Shown here piece by piece: positions 1-10,234 of a DNA stretch of 64,000 bases (positions within the stretch are counted from its first letter, which is position 1; each line of letters starts with the position of its first letter). The stretch covers positions 3,224,001 to 3,288,000 of the forward strand of contig JAQJZZ010000011.1 in assembly GCA_030077755.1 (NCBI GenBank), given 5' to 3'. Both the position numbers and the translations under genes were made by a program. The notes under the pieces were generated by a model. It made no database searches and was not told the DNA's origin. It saw only the letters and a list, made by a program, of their open reading frames with translations. Origin of the DNA: Filosporella fistucella. Taxonomy: Eukaryota; Ascomycota; Leotiomycetes; Helotiales.

Positions 1-258
1 TCACACCCTTCTCTAGTATTCACATAATCTGATTTGCTTAAACATGGCTTGGTACGGGAGATGGTGTGTCGTACATCGGCGTGAAGCCCCGGAGAAGGTA
101 TTCATGTGAAGAGACACGAGGGGGTGTTCGAGGTATAAGTAGGAGTGCTTCTCGTTGAAGATTTTAATTCTTGTTCTGTAGACTGCTCGATTTAGCAAAG
201 CAAAAACATTTCGATTCTCAACGCACGAAACTTTCCGAAGAAGTTATATATCAGCATC

Positions 259-398
259 ATGGGTGACGGACACTGTTCTACTTGCGGCCACTCTGGCGAG
301 AGCTGCTCAAGCTGCACCTGCTGCACTGTATGTCTCCATCCCAATGCATTGGCATCGACATAAATAGAAGTCAAGAGAACTAACATGCCTAGCACTAA
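259..398 (+). CDS. Metallothionein-like Cys-rich mini-protein (24 aa)
   Basis: The spliced product is 24 residues with six cysteines (C6, C9, C16, C19, C21, C22) in C-x-x-C, C-x-C and C-C arrangements, beginning MGDGHCSTCG. Ascomycete copper metallothioneins such as that of Neurospora are 22-28 residues long and begin similarly. The expected role is cytosolic binding of Cu(I), Zn or Cd through thiolates. Exons are 259-327 and 393-398. The 65-nt intron has a GTATGT donor, a CTAAC branch site at about 380 and a TAG acceptor eight bases later. Exon 2 adds only one His and the stop. If the intron is retained, the frame runs to 34 residues with one more Cys. The gene is too short for routine ORF callers. 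The family call rests on Cys spacing and length only. Confidence 0.7.
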
Positions 399-2184
399 AT
401 CATCCTGCACCCTCAATATATCCTACAACATTCCTCCACTCGACTGCCTTAGAAGTCGATGCAAGCACATGGAATGACAGAAAGATAAGAGGATCAATAT
501 GCATTGGTGGAGTTTTTTTCTTGATTTGATGGGACATTCCTTTTGGACAAACGATTGAAGAGAGACTGAGGAAGAGAGCCGGATATGACATTAGCAAATA
601 TATGGTTTACCAGACACACAAAACTTACTAGCTAATAATTGTAACTGAGACATGAGACTTCCACATTCGTAAAATGGCCTTTGTATCCACCCATATAGAT
701 CAGATGAAAATGTAACCTCTTGATGCTTAGCCTACCTATTTAAAGCAATGTCTGTTGTTAAATCCGAAATACACCAACCAACCTTATGTCGCCATGTCAA
801 TATGTCCGACTGCAGGAACGTTTCGGATGTTCGTTTCACAGCAAGAACTAATAACAGCTAACTACTTGTGCGCTGTCTCTTGTGAAAGTAGCCAATCTTG
901 ATGCAAAGGATACGATGAGGGTTGCCTGGATAAAAACGCTTGGTTTCCAGCATAGAATCCGTGTGATTTATAACTCAACTACGATTCGTGACTGCGAAGA
1001 GGGACAATCTGGTTTGAGCTCTAATTGCGTGCGCCTTGATGAGCTCGAATTGTGATGGTTACTTGAATCAACATTGCAAAATCGAAATACTAAGGGCAGG
1101 ATCAGACATTTCAGGATAGAGCCTTGAATGACGGTGAGACAAGAATAGAAATTATGAGGTAGAAATTGACTTGAACTGAGTAAATGGCAAAGGTGTATAC
1201 TTCAAAACGGTGCAGACATTACCATGACACTTCAAACTACCGGCAAAGAACTGGAGATGTCCCTGGCACAGCTTCTATGACCATCAACGTACTTATAAGA
1301 GATCCTCGTGATTTTCTGCAGTAGGAAACAACACAACTTCATGACAGAAGAAAATAATATCATCTCATTGATGTAGCCAATTGTCGTCGGCACTGGTCGA
1401 CTCCCACTACCATCAACAAACAAAGCTGTCGCAAGTCACAGTGTTCAAATTGTATGATCATTCCATATATGCTCAAGAAAGTAAATCAAACTAGACAAGA
1501 AGCAGCGAACTCAGAACGAAAGAATGACAGCAGTTCAACCCTAGCGGAATCAGTATACCAGTGCAGAGCTCCACACATGAAATGATTGACTAGTGTATGC
1601 AATTTGGCACACTCTTGAAAGAGAGAACCGGAATTTATAGACCTCGTGAAGGTGATTGATTCACTTGAAATGAATAGTAATCCCTCCCGCTTTCTTGATT
1701 TTGTCTTTCACTCGAGTTTGAATCACTAGAGATCCCTCTGCTATGCAAGAGGTAAGGGAAAGTTAAAGTTGAATTTGTGAGACGGCCCTGGGTCATATAT
1801 CCGTTGCCAAACAAACATGTGTCATGAGTTGAGGACCTTGTGAGCTATTTGAGCAGCCTTCTGTGGAAAAATGGCGGTCAAGAGGTTGAGATAAGGTTGT
1901 GAAACAGAATATGATACCTTGATGGTTACTACAAGTTGATAATGGACCTCCAGCAAGTCATCACATGAAAACGTGACCAGAGGACAGAGCGAGTGGATTT
2001 TCTCGGAGTGGAGATAATTTGGCATACCGCTTGGTTCACCGACACCAGTCCCTTGAGGACGAATAGAGTCGTACAACCAATTTTTGAGTAGTTTTGGTAT
2101 TCTCATCTGCATCATACAACTGTACATATTTACACGGAACTGGGTATCGCGATACCGCTGAACAGCGCATCTCCAGGTCGCTGA
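399..2184. other. Intergenic, 1.8 kb, no gene seen
   Basis: Only short frames without recognisable sequence occur here. The longest, 101 codons on the minus strand at 1822-2127, has no convincing splice partner. The right part should contain the 3' UTR of SAM50. Confidence 0.5.
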
Positions 2185-3874
2185 TTATAAGAAGTTTATC
2201 CCCACTCCAAATTGCAATCCCTTTCTAGCCTCCTCATTTCTTCTCATGACAAGTGGTAAGCTAAAATTAAGCTCAAATCTTGCGACGGGATGAGCATAAA
2301 TGAGACCAAAGCCAGCGGCTGTACTTGGTAAGCTGTCTCCCAGCTGAGCTATTGTGCTGTAGACACTCTTTTGAGTACTTTTTCCATCTTTTAATGCAAG
2401 GAGTCGACCTGAATTGGCAAATAGTTGGAATCTGAGAGGCGAGTCTTTTCCGACCCTTGGAACTGGCATCAGAAGATTCAAAGATCCGGCAGCGAAAACG
2501 TCTCCGCCGACGGCATCGGGGCCATCGCGAGGTCCAAGACCAGACATTTTGAAGCCCCGGACATCAGTAGGTCCACCAAGTTGGAATCGATCATTGATTC
2601 TGCTCGGCTTCGTCTCCGTCCCAAATCCAATAGGTAAAGGGTACAGCACGCCTGCTCGTAGACCTCCTGTTAAAGTTACCCCGCTATTGCCATTTACACC
2701 CGGTATTGGGATGGCCAGAGCGCTTGATGTTTCTACTTCTGATTTCCAGAATGCAACGTCTCCTTTGAGAGGTCCCCAACCAGCAATCTCTGAGACTGTC
2801 TTCATGAGGTACCCTCTCGTTGGCAGGAATGGGTGATCTCGTCGGTCGACTAGCCATGTATGATTTATGCTGCTCTTCACACTATCCCCGGCGTCTGCCC
2901 GAACGGTAGGTGAAGCATTTGCCGCCAATCCTGTTACTTGTCGCCAGACACCTGTATATCCGACTTGGTGTCGTGTCCCTGATTTCGTTGCCCAGCTATA
3001 CTTCAAGCCTCCACCTTTCAAAGCTTCCTCGTGGCTCGACCATGGTTTGTATGTACTGCTTGCCAAAACGTCAAGTGTCACTCGTTTGTCCGGATCGCTC
3101 AGGATTGGTGTTTCTAGTGTTGCTTGGTATGCAGATCGTGTCCTTGTGCCGGCGGCAGCATTAAAATTAAGAGATTCGGCGCCTCCTAGTATATTTCGCC
3201 ATGTGAGGTTGATGTATGTTGATCCTTCCACATTCCCAATATCTGCTCCAGTCTTTAGAGAAATCCGACTTCGTTCGCGGGCTTTGAGGGAGAACTCAAT
3301 ATCTGTCGGGGTAGATTTTGGGTCTGTTTGAGAAGGACGATCGATAAATGTAAAAATATCGGGGTGGTAAATATCTGGAGGTGTTAGTGATGGATGGTCT
3401 GATTTATAGCGCAGCGGACCCAGTACCAAATCGTCGTAACCTTTCTGCCGCATTTCCAACCTCGTGCAGGGCTTCTCCTAGAGTATAAGGAGCATCTCGA
3501 TGAGCGCTTAGGAGGGGGTCAAATATTCTATCCAAGAATGACCTTCTAGTGTGCTCTGCACCAATGAGTCGGATCGCCGAGATGGTGACTGGTAAAGTAG
3601 AACTGCTGCCGATCTAAAATCTATGAGCCTCTAAAACATCCACGGCATGTTCAAACATACCAGCTCTGCCAATCTTTGCTGTGCTTTGGCATTTTGAGCG
3701 GCTTCCCTCTCCGCAATTGCCTTTGCCTTCTCCTCTTCCTTCTTTATGTCGACTTTGAGTAGACTTTCGAAGAGCTATGACAGTGTGAGTCAGCCATTAA
3801 CCTTTATGAATGCTCCCGAATCTCCGAAGTATCTGGAAACCTACTTTGTCTCCAGAACCAACTGGATCCGCCAT
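2185..3874 (-). CDS. SAM50: SAM50/Omp85-family mitochondrial outer membrane assembly protein
   Basis: This is the core beta-barrel subunit of the mitochondrial sorting and assembly machinery, which inserts beta-barrel proteins into the outer membrane. Exons on the minus strand are 3845-3874, 3661-3774, 3427-3613 and 2185-3374, giving about 506 aa, the usual length. The N-terminal part is a charged helix (residues 11-48) followed by a POTRA-like segment including VTISAIRLIGAEHTRRSFLD. Splicing out 3375-3426 restores RRFDIYHPDI. The rest is the Omp85 surface-antigen barrel, with RFQLGGPTDVRGF near the end and the terminal strand FGVGINFL, which carries the beta-signal. All exon phases close. 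Start is the ATG at 3872-3874; the frame stays open upstream to a possible acceptor, so a further 5' exon cannot be excluded. It shares its promoter with UBC6. Confidence 0.93.
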
Positions 3875-4194
3875 CTTGTCAAGTCGTCGTACAAAGTCGG
3901 TGGTTGTTGCTGTCTCTTAACCTCCTGCTCCGCATTTTGTAAACACCTCGCTTAGTCAGCGTCAGCCTTGGGGATTCTGGTCCCGTTTGCGTCAAGGACA
4001 AAGACCACCAGTCGCACGACCAAAGCAATCGGCCCCATCTGGTAGTGATAAGGCTTTACCATCACCAAAGCCTTTGATTTAATACGTTCGTCTAATCTTT
4101 CTATCCTTCAAACATATCTGCCGGAACGATACAGCAACGCTCTTTGGTCCAAAACACATTCCGAATCGCCTCAGCCTTGGCTACCTAATCGAAG
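3875..4194. promoter_or_regulatory. Shared divergent promoter of SAM50 and UBC6
   Basis: About 320 bp separate the two start codons, which point away from each other, so both housekeeping promoters and 5' UTRs must lie here. I did not identify specific factor sites. Confidence 0.6.
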
Positions 4195-5118
4195 ATGGCC
4201 AGTCGAGCAGCAAACAAGCGGGTGAGTGCCTCCACAGAGACTGCGTACAATGGCATTATACTTACAGATGGCAGTTGACCCGCGAGTATCAATCTATCTC
4301 CGAGAACCCTCCACCTTTCATCGAGGCGCATCCTTCAGAATCGAACATTCTTGAGTATGGCCTTTGTCCGCACTGCGTTATCACACATACTGACCCCCAA
4401 TAGGTGGCATTATATTCTTACTGGGCCTCCGGATACGCCATATCATAATGGGCAATACTGGGGTACTTTAATCTTCCCACCAAACTATCCCTTCGCTCCT
4501 CCCGCTATCCGAATGCATACTCCTTCTGGACGCTTTCAACCTTCGACTCGTCTCTGCCTTTCTATCTCGGATTTTCACCCTAAATCTTTTAATCCCGCAT
4601 GGGAGGTCTCTACTATTCTTATCGGCCTTCTCTCTTTCATGACATCTGAAGAGATGACTACTGGATCAGTCGGCGCATCTGATGCTGAGCGTAGATGGGC
4701 AGCGGCAAGAAGTAAATGGTGGAACTCCACAGGTGGGGGAAGTAGAAAAGACGGAAAGGCACAACAGAAGGGGAATATCAAGGCTGGTGATGGTGGTGCT
4801 AAGTTCAGAGAAGAATGGCCAGAGGTTGATGCCGATAATTGGAAGTGGATTAAGGACAATAGGATTGATCCTGCGACTGGTATTGCGTCACCCGACCCAA
4901 GTAACAGCACACAAACTTGTGGAGTGGGAATGACAGGATTGAGAAGACCGAGTGGAAGTCAAGCTGTCGTTGGGGCTGTGGTCGAAGGTGGCAGAGCTGT
5001 TGGTGAAGAAGGCAGAAGCTGGATAAGAAGGAATAAGTTGTTGGTCATTGGCAGTGTTATCTTTACATATGTGTTGATAGCGCGGCTTCTAGGAGAGGGG
5101 ACCGGTGGCAAGAATTGA
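4195..5118 (+). CDS. UBC6: Ubiquitin-conjugating enzyme E2 6, tail-anchored ER E2
   Basis: Ubc6 is the ER-membrane E2 of the ERAD pathway that works with the Doa10 ligase. Exons are 4195-4221, 4275-4354 and 4404-5118, giving 273 aa. Using the acceptor ending at 4274 gives the family N-terminus MASRAANKRLTREYQSISEN. The E2 fold follows with ILTGPPDTPYHNGQYWG, the NYPFAPPAIRM segment and the catalytic cysteine in TRLCLS. There is no classical HPN tripeptide, as is normal for Ubc6. The C-terminus has one hydrophobic span (KLLVIGSVIFTYVLIARLL) with a short luminal tail, consistent with tail anchoring. The Gly/Lys-rich linker between fold and anchor is variable in the family. Confidence 0.95.
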
Positions 5119-6961
5119 TCTCATGGCGCACTTCATGACTGCGCTCCAGAAACATCAAGCTTCCGGTGGGGTCCGTGCATGAAGGACGGCGTGGATGTTT
5201 ATAATCGGCTGCACATCACTTTTCAGTGTACTACCAAATATTTACTGTAGGGTATAGCAAGGCGTCTAGCGGGATATACAGGGATAGACAAGAATTGGTA
5301 TTTTTTCCATAGCTGAGGTTATAAGTTAGATGCTCATGGCCGCTATTTACTTCATTCAATCCCATAGTTGGGTGTCCCTGAAGCATTCATGCATACTTTC
5401 TAGTCAGGTTGAAATCCCATACGGTGTTCTGATAGGCAGTATCTTACCTGGTGAGCCATTCCTTTATATTAAGGCGAGACAATCTCTACAGATTCTTGGC
5501 ATCTTAGGTCGCTCTATTTCATGAGGTGTGCTGGTGTAGGCTCCCTGACGTTCCTGGCATGGGATTTCACTCAGGTTTTCACTTTCCAACTATTCAATCT
5601 TATCACACGTCCTTTCCAACCCTGTAAAGCGTATACTCAACGTTCCAACGCATGGCACAGCACGATGCCACGATGTTACCTGATGCGCAAGCTGATCTAA
5701 ATCATTCCAACTAGTATGATAGGTTATAGTCTTGCGAAATGACAGATATATACAATTAGAGTTTGGATTAGAAATAGGGTCTTCTATTAGATGCCTAGGC
5801 ATGTTGATCGAATCAACTTAATCATCGGAGAATATTTGGCTAGCCGCATCTTCAGCACGGCAGATGTTAGCAAACCCTCGTCCACCAGATGACTTGCAGA
5901 TTCTTTCCCAGGGGCCCAGTCCTTCAACATCAATCTCGTGGTAATCCTTCTCTTGTACCATGAACCTGTCAATTTACAATGAAGACAGGGTAGAAAAAGG
6001 GTCGCTTGTTGGGAAAAGAAGATTCCCGATAGTCGACTACTAATGCCTTCGTCCTGAAGGATTTAGGCGGTCGTAGGTAGAAAGTTTCAAACATAATTCT
6101 ACCGCATGATCATTCAGATGGAACCCTCGATAAACAACATCAGCAAATCTAGCGGTGAACATCTCACGATCTCTCTTGACTCATGATTCATCCCAGTTTT
6201 CTCAACTGCCGTAAGTTTGATCTCGGAGAATAATTCCCCTAACATACATCGCCGAACATCTGATGAACTCACAGCCTCTCGGATCATCGTAAGCTGTCAC
6301 AAGCTTATATCCAACACATCAATTGATCTGAAAGATGCATCTCACGTCAACTTAAAGTCACAAGCCGAAGAGCTTCGATCCTAGCGCTCCTTCAAAGTGG
6401 CTTAACCTCAGCACTTGCGGACTCCTAGGCCGGATCTTCAGCAAGGTACAGCCCAGTGACGTAAATTTAGGGCAAAAGTATAGGCTCCTCCCGAACCGTC
6501 ATCCTGACTTCTCTCATTCTAGCAAAAGACCAACTTCAGTATTTTCCTCATAAAGCAACGTAGGATCAGAAGATTACTCTTTGAGGTCATGTATGGATTG
6601 CGGGTACGAGAAGTACGAGTCAGCGGGTGAGGCTTTTCCGGATTCCGGCTGCCACGTCGCCTATCGTTTCCTAACTTTATCCTGACGGCCCCTGGCACTT
6701 AGCTATCTATGCCGAAACCATCAATAAACAAAGGTGAGATGAGTTCATCTTTGCTTTTTGGCTAGCATCAGATGCTCGAATGCCCATGCGTGAAATATGT
6801 CAATCGTTCTTCGTTTCGTATGGAACGAGTTAGCAGATGGCCGGTGCGATTGGCCCCACTGCTGGGGTTTCAACCTGCTCTCTTATATCTGGCTGTCCCT
6901 TCCTTTGAGTGAAGATGGGGTTCTTAGAAAAGGATTTTGTGTGTTTGATGAGTTTGTCATA
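5119..6961. other. Intergenic, 1.8 kb, no gene seen
   Basis: It holds the UBC6 3' end and the promoter of the GH76 gene. Frames of up to about 70 codons on both strands lack recognisable sequence. An in-frame 55-codon extension upstream of the GH76 start (6797-6961) is treated as 5' UTR because the signal peptide starts at 6962. Confidence 0.5.
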
Positions 6962-8140
6962 ATGTTTTTGGATAAATTCAAATCAGTACTATTGTTTTCG
7001 TTGGCTGCAAGTCAGCTTTCTGAGGCCGCAACGCAGGATTATACAGCCAATGCTGAGTCCTCTTATACCACGCTTCAAAAATGGTATAACAGTAATTCCG
7101 GTCTCTACAATACCACCGGATGGTGGAATAGTGCCAATGTCATTACTATGATTGGGGATCTTGCGGCCGTGGATGCAAATCTCAAACCCAAGATCCTACC
7201 TATCCTCTCAAACTCCTACACGCAAGCTCAGAAAACCAATCTTCAACAAATCAAAATCATCACTCAAGACTTCAACATCCAGACTCTATCCGGTTCAGAC
7301 CTCATTCTCAACAACCTCGCAATTCAAGCCACAAATCCGAAAGGTTTTCTAAACGGTTATTACGACGATGAAGGCTGGTGGGCACTAGCCTGGATCCAAG
7401 CGTTCGACCAGACTGGAAATCAAGACTATCTCAGCACAGCAATCGACATCTTCAATGACATGAAGAATGGCTCTTCTCCTATTTGCGGCGGCGGCATCTG
7501 GTGGGATAAAGCCAACACCTATGTCAACGCAATAGCCAACGAGCTCTATCTCTCAGTCGCCGCCCATCTAGCCAACCGCGTCCCAAACCAGAAATCTTTC
7601 TACGTCTCCGTAGCCACAGATCAATGGACCTGGTTCCAGAAATCAGGTATGATCAACGCAAAAAACAACATCAATGATGGCCTCGATTCCAAGAGTTGCA
7701 AAAACAATAACGGTACCGTCTGGTCCTACAACCAAGGAGTTATCCTTGGAGCACTCGTAGAACTCAACAAAGCCGCCCCTTCATCTTCTTACCTCAGCAC
7801 CGCCAAATCCATCGCCAGTGCAGCAATCAACTCCCTAGGTTCATCAGGCGTGCTCCACGATCCATGTGAGCCCAACTGTGGAGCCGACGGGTCGCAATTC
7901 AAAGGAATATTCATGCGGAATCTGCAGCTCTTACAGGAAGCTGCTCCTGATAACCAGTTCTTGTCGTTCATAGGCACGAACGCAGGCAGTATCTGGGAGC
8001 AAAACAGGAATTCAGCTGGCGAGCTGGGAATTGATTGGGATGGGCCTGTCGTGGCAGTTAATGCCGGGACGCACAGTAGTGCGATGGATGCACTGGTTGC
8101 GGCTGTGAGATTTGGAGGGCAATTGAATGGAATTGCTTGA
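6962..8140 (+). CDS. Secreted GH76 endo-1,6-alpha-mannanase
   Basis: Glycoside hydrolase family 76 cleaves or transfers alpha-1,6-mannan, as in Dfg5/Dcw1 wall assembly or in mannan breakdown. The single exon encodes 392 aa. I chose the ATG at 6962 because it starts a clean signal peptide (MFLDKFKSVLLFSLAAS with likely cleavage after SEA). The paired catalytic aspartates are in GYYDDEGWWALAW. Other family blocks are GGGIWWD, YNQGVILGALVEL and the C-terminal SSAMDALVAAVRFG. Unlike Dfg5 and Dcw1 there is no C-terminal hydrophobic GPI signal, so the product is probably released rather than wall-anchored. Several N-x-S/T sites are present. The codons are C-rich at third positions compared with flanking DNA, as expected of a real gene. 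Confidence 0.92.
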   Translation: MFLDKFKSVLLFSLAASQLSEAATQDYTANAESSYTTLQKWYNSNSGLYNTTGWWNSANVITMIGDLAAVDANLKPKILPILSNSYTQAQKTNLQQIKIITQDFNIQTLSGSDLILNNLAIQATNPKGFLNGYYDDEGWWALAWIQAFDQTGNQDYLSTAIDIFNDMKNGSSPICGGGIWWDKANTYVNAIANELYLSVAAHLANRVPNQKSFYVSVATDQWTWFQKSGMINAKNNINDGLDSKSCKNNNGTVWSYNQGVILGALVELNKAAPSSSYLSTAKSIASAAINSLGSSGVLHDPCEPNCGADGSQFKGIFMRNLQLLQEAAPDNQFLSFIGTNAGSIWEQNRNSAGELGIDWDGPVVAVNAGTHSSAMDALVAAVRFGGQLNGIA

Positions 8141-9325
8141 TTTTGGGATTTTGGGCGAGAATATGGATGTTTGATGGGACGGTTAGGTTCGTCCCGTTGT
8201 TAATGCGCATGTGAATGGCGTTTTGGGGTTGGGTTGGTTTTGCGATTTCAAATCGAGTTTTTGGGGGCGTTCGGTGGGATGGTCCTTGTAAGAGGGTATA
8301 TATGGACTCTATATAGATGGATTGTGTAAGCTTGGTATCGGGAACGAAACATTAATGGTTGTTCTAATTGTATATGAGTAATGAATAAAAATCTATCAGT
8401 GGGATACGTGGATTCCATTCAACCTTCGAAGTTGACGGTTGTGGTGAGTGCGAATATTCATGCTTTGGACTTCGAAGTCATCGATTTGCTGATTTGTGAG
8501 AGGGACGAATACTGTATTTGAGTTTTAAGATAGCCTGGTTCTTTCCACCATCTTGAAAAAATTGGAGCTGTTCATGATACCCATTGTACCCCAGCAGAAC
8601 ACTTCATAATGCTGTTAGATTATCTGTTCGACTACTTTAATCAAATCATGTGGCAAGTATCAGGCTCTGGCCGCTGTGAACGACTGACAACCCTGAGATC
8701 TGTGCGGCAATAGTAGAACGAAGAGAGTATTGATACATATTCATCATCCTAAGTGACAAGTAGGTTCAATCCAATCCGTTTGTAGACACTGCAAAATGGC
8801 TTAGAGTCATGTGACGTGAGTGAAGTGGCCACGGCCCATAGCGTATGGTAGACATGTAAGAGAAGTAACAATGTTGAATAGTGACTTATGCGGAAACATT
8901 TGAAACTTCATGTAAACAGATCAACCTACACTTCATCGCCAAGGTATCAACTATTACCCGTGTGACCTTTTCTCGGAAATGGAACAGGAAAGCAGCTGGT
9001 ATCTCAATCATCGATTCATCCCGCCTCTATGTCCAGTCTGTAGTTCTGTATTGCCTCACCGTGGTCATTATGTACTGTGTCCCATATCCTCATCGCCCTA
9101 GACAAAAGAAACCCCTGTGACCTCTCCATTCTCTCTCCACATCTGTAAAGTACCTCCAATGTCTCTCATCCTCATCTATTAAATCCAAACTCCTTCTCAA
9201 AAATGCTCTTGAATCATCATCTCATCCGGGTATCAAATGCACGCACCCCATGCTCGCGCTCAATCAATGAAGCAAATAAAGCCAAAGGTAATCTCGGTCA
9301 TCACTCGTGTCTCCTGCCTCCTGCA
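8141..9325. other. Intergenic, 1.2 kb, no gene seen
   Basis: Short frames only, for example 79 codons at 8881-9120 on the plus strand, without domain-like sequence. It separates two convergent genes and should hold their 3' UTRs. Confidence 0.5.
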
Positions 9326-10234
9326 CTAAACCATCACTCCCTTCTTCCTCCCAAAACTTGTCCATCGTCGAAGCAATCCAGTTGGTCTCTTTCTTAAGCT
9401 GTCATTCACACCAACCTGCATTTCACTCCCACTCGCTCCCTTCTCCTCGGGCAATGCAAGACGGTACCGCCTCACGCTACCAGCATCACTATCCGCATCC
9501 GAGCAGTGGAACTTCGTTCTCCGTGACTTGACTGGTAAGATACAATCCGGTACCAGTTTTATGAAGAATCCCTTCACACCCTTAGAGGCTGCGTCAATAG
9601 CTGCGTATTCTAACCTCCGTGTCGAGTCAGAAGTCCAGTACTGAACTGTTGCTGGAGGTTGAGGTTGTGGAGGATGCGTATTTTCGTCGGCGACAGGGTC
9701 AGAGAGAGTGGGGAATTGGAAGAATTGGTAAGGTGTTTGTTGCGTAGTTGAGGATTGAGAATACGATGTTGTATGTCTTGTGTTGATGAGAGGTCTTGCT
9801 CCAGAGTTACTTGTTCGTATTTGATTTGAAGATCTGGAGTTGCGTTTTGTGGAGGGACGGGAGGTAGAAGCTTGGGAGGAGTTGGTGGTCTTTCTCTTGG
9901 CTTTGTGGGGAGAGGAGCGCCGCCGGGAAGAGGTAGATGTTCGTCTTGAGGAGGAAGGCGATTGTGGTGTATCTGAATATCCTGAATCTTGTCTATCCAT
10001 CTTTATGGCTTCGAGTTTTGGAGAAGGAATTGGCATGACGGTAGGGAGAGGATATGCATTCGAGACTTGGGTAGGTTGAGAGAGAGGCCGTAATTCCATA
10101 TGTGAAAGATGAGCGTGTGCCGAGTGGAAAGTAGTAGTTTCTGAGGTAGCAGACATGCTTGACATGGATCGATTATGCCAGCTAGTAGTCAGAGGAGAGA
10201 GATGGGCTTTGGCGTTTTTCGAGGGTGAACCCAT
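9326..10234 (-). CDS. Ser-rich fungal hypothetical protein with a conserved C-terminal motif
   Basis: An intronless frame of 302 aa. Residues 1-190 are rich in Ser, Thr, Pro, Arg and Gln and appear disordered, with a DSGYSD motif and a basic Ser/Arg tract (SSRRTSTSSRRRSSP) that could serve as a phosphosite or nuclear-localisation region. The only ordered block is around residues 200-235: YWTSDSTRRLEYAAID followed by SKGVKGFFIKLVPDC. I recall this motif (W-T-S-x-x-T-R-R-x-E-Y-x-x-I-D) as recurrent in uncharacterised ascomycete proteins. A second basic stretch (RKRPTGLLRRWTSFGRKKG) ends the protein. No catalytic domain is visible and I assign no function. Confidence 0.75.
   Translation of the reverse strand: MGSPSKNAKAHLSPLTTSWHNRSMSSMSATSETTTFHSAHAHLSHMELRPLSQPTQVSNAYPLPTVMPIPSPKLEAIKMDRQDSGYSDTPQSPSSSRRTSTSSRRRSSPHKAKRKTTNSSQASTSRPSTKRNSRSSNQIRTSNSGARPLINTRHTTSYSQSSTTQQTPYQFFQFPTLSDPVADENTHPPQPQPPATVQYWTSDSTRRLEYAAIDAASKGVKGFFIKLVPDCILPVKSRRTKFHCSDADSDAGSVRRYRLALPEEKGASGSEMQVGVNDSLRKRPTGLLRRWTSFGRKKGVMV

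Noticed and set aside
1822..2127. 101-codon minus-strand frame
   Set aside because: No recognisable sequence, no splice partner, lies in the 3' flank of SAM50.
6797..6961. In-frame N-terminal extension of the GH76 gene
   Set aside because: It would bury the signal peptide; the extension is not family-like.
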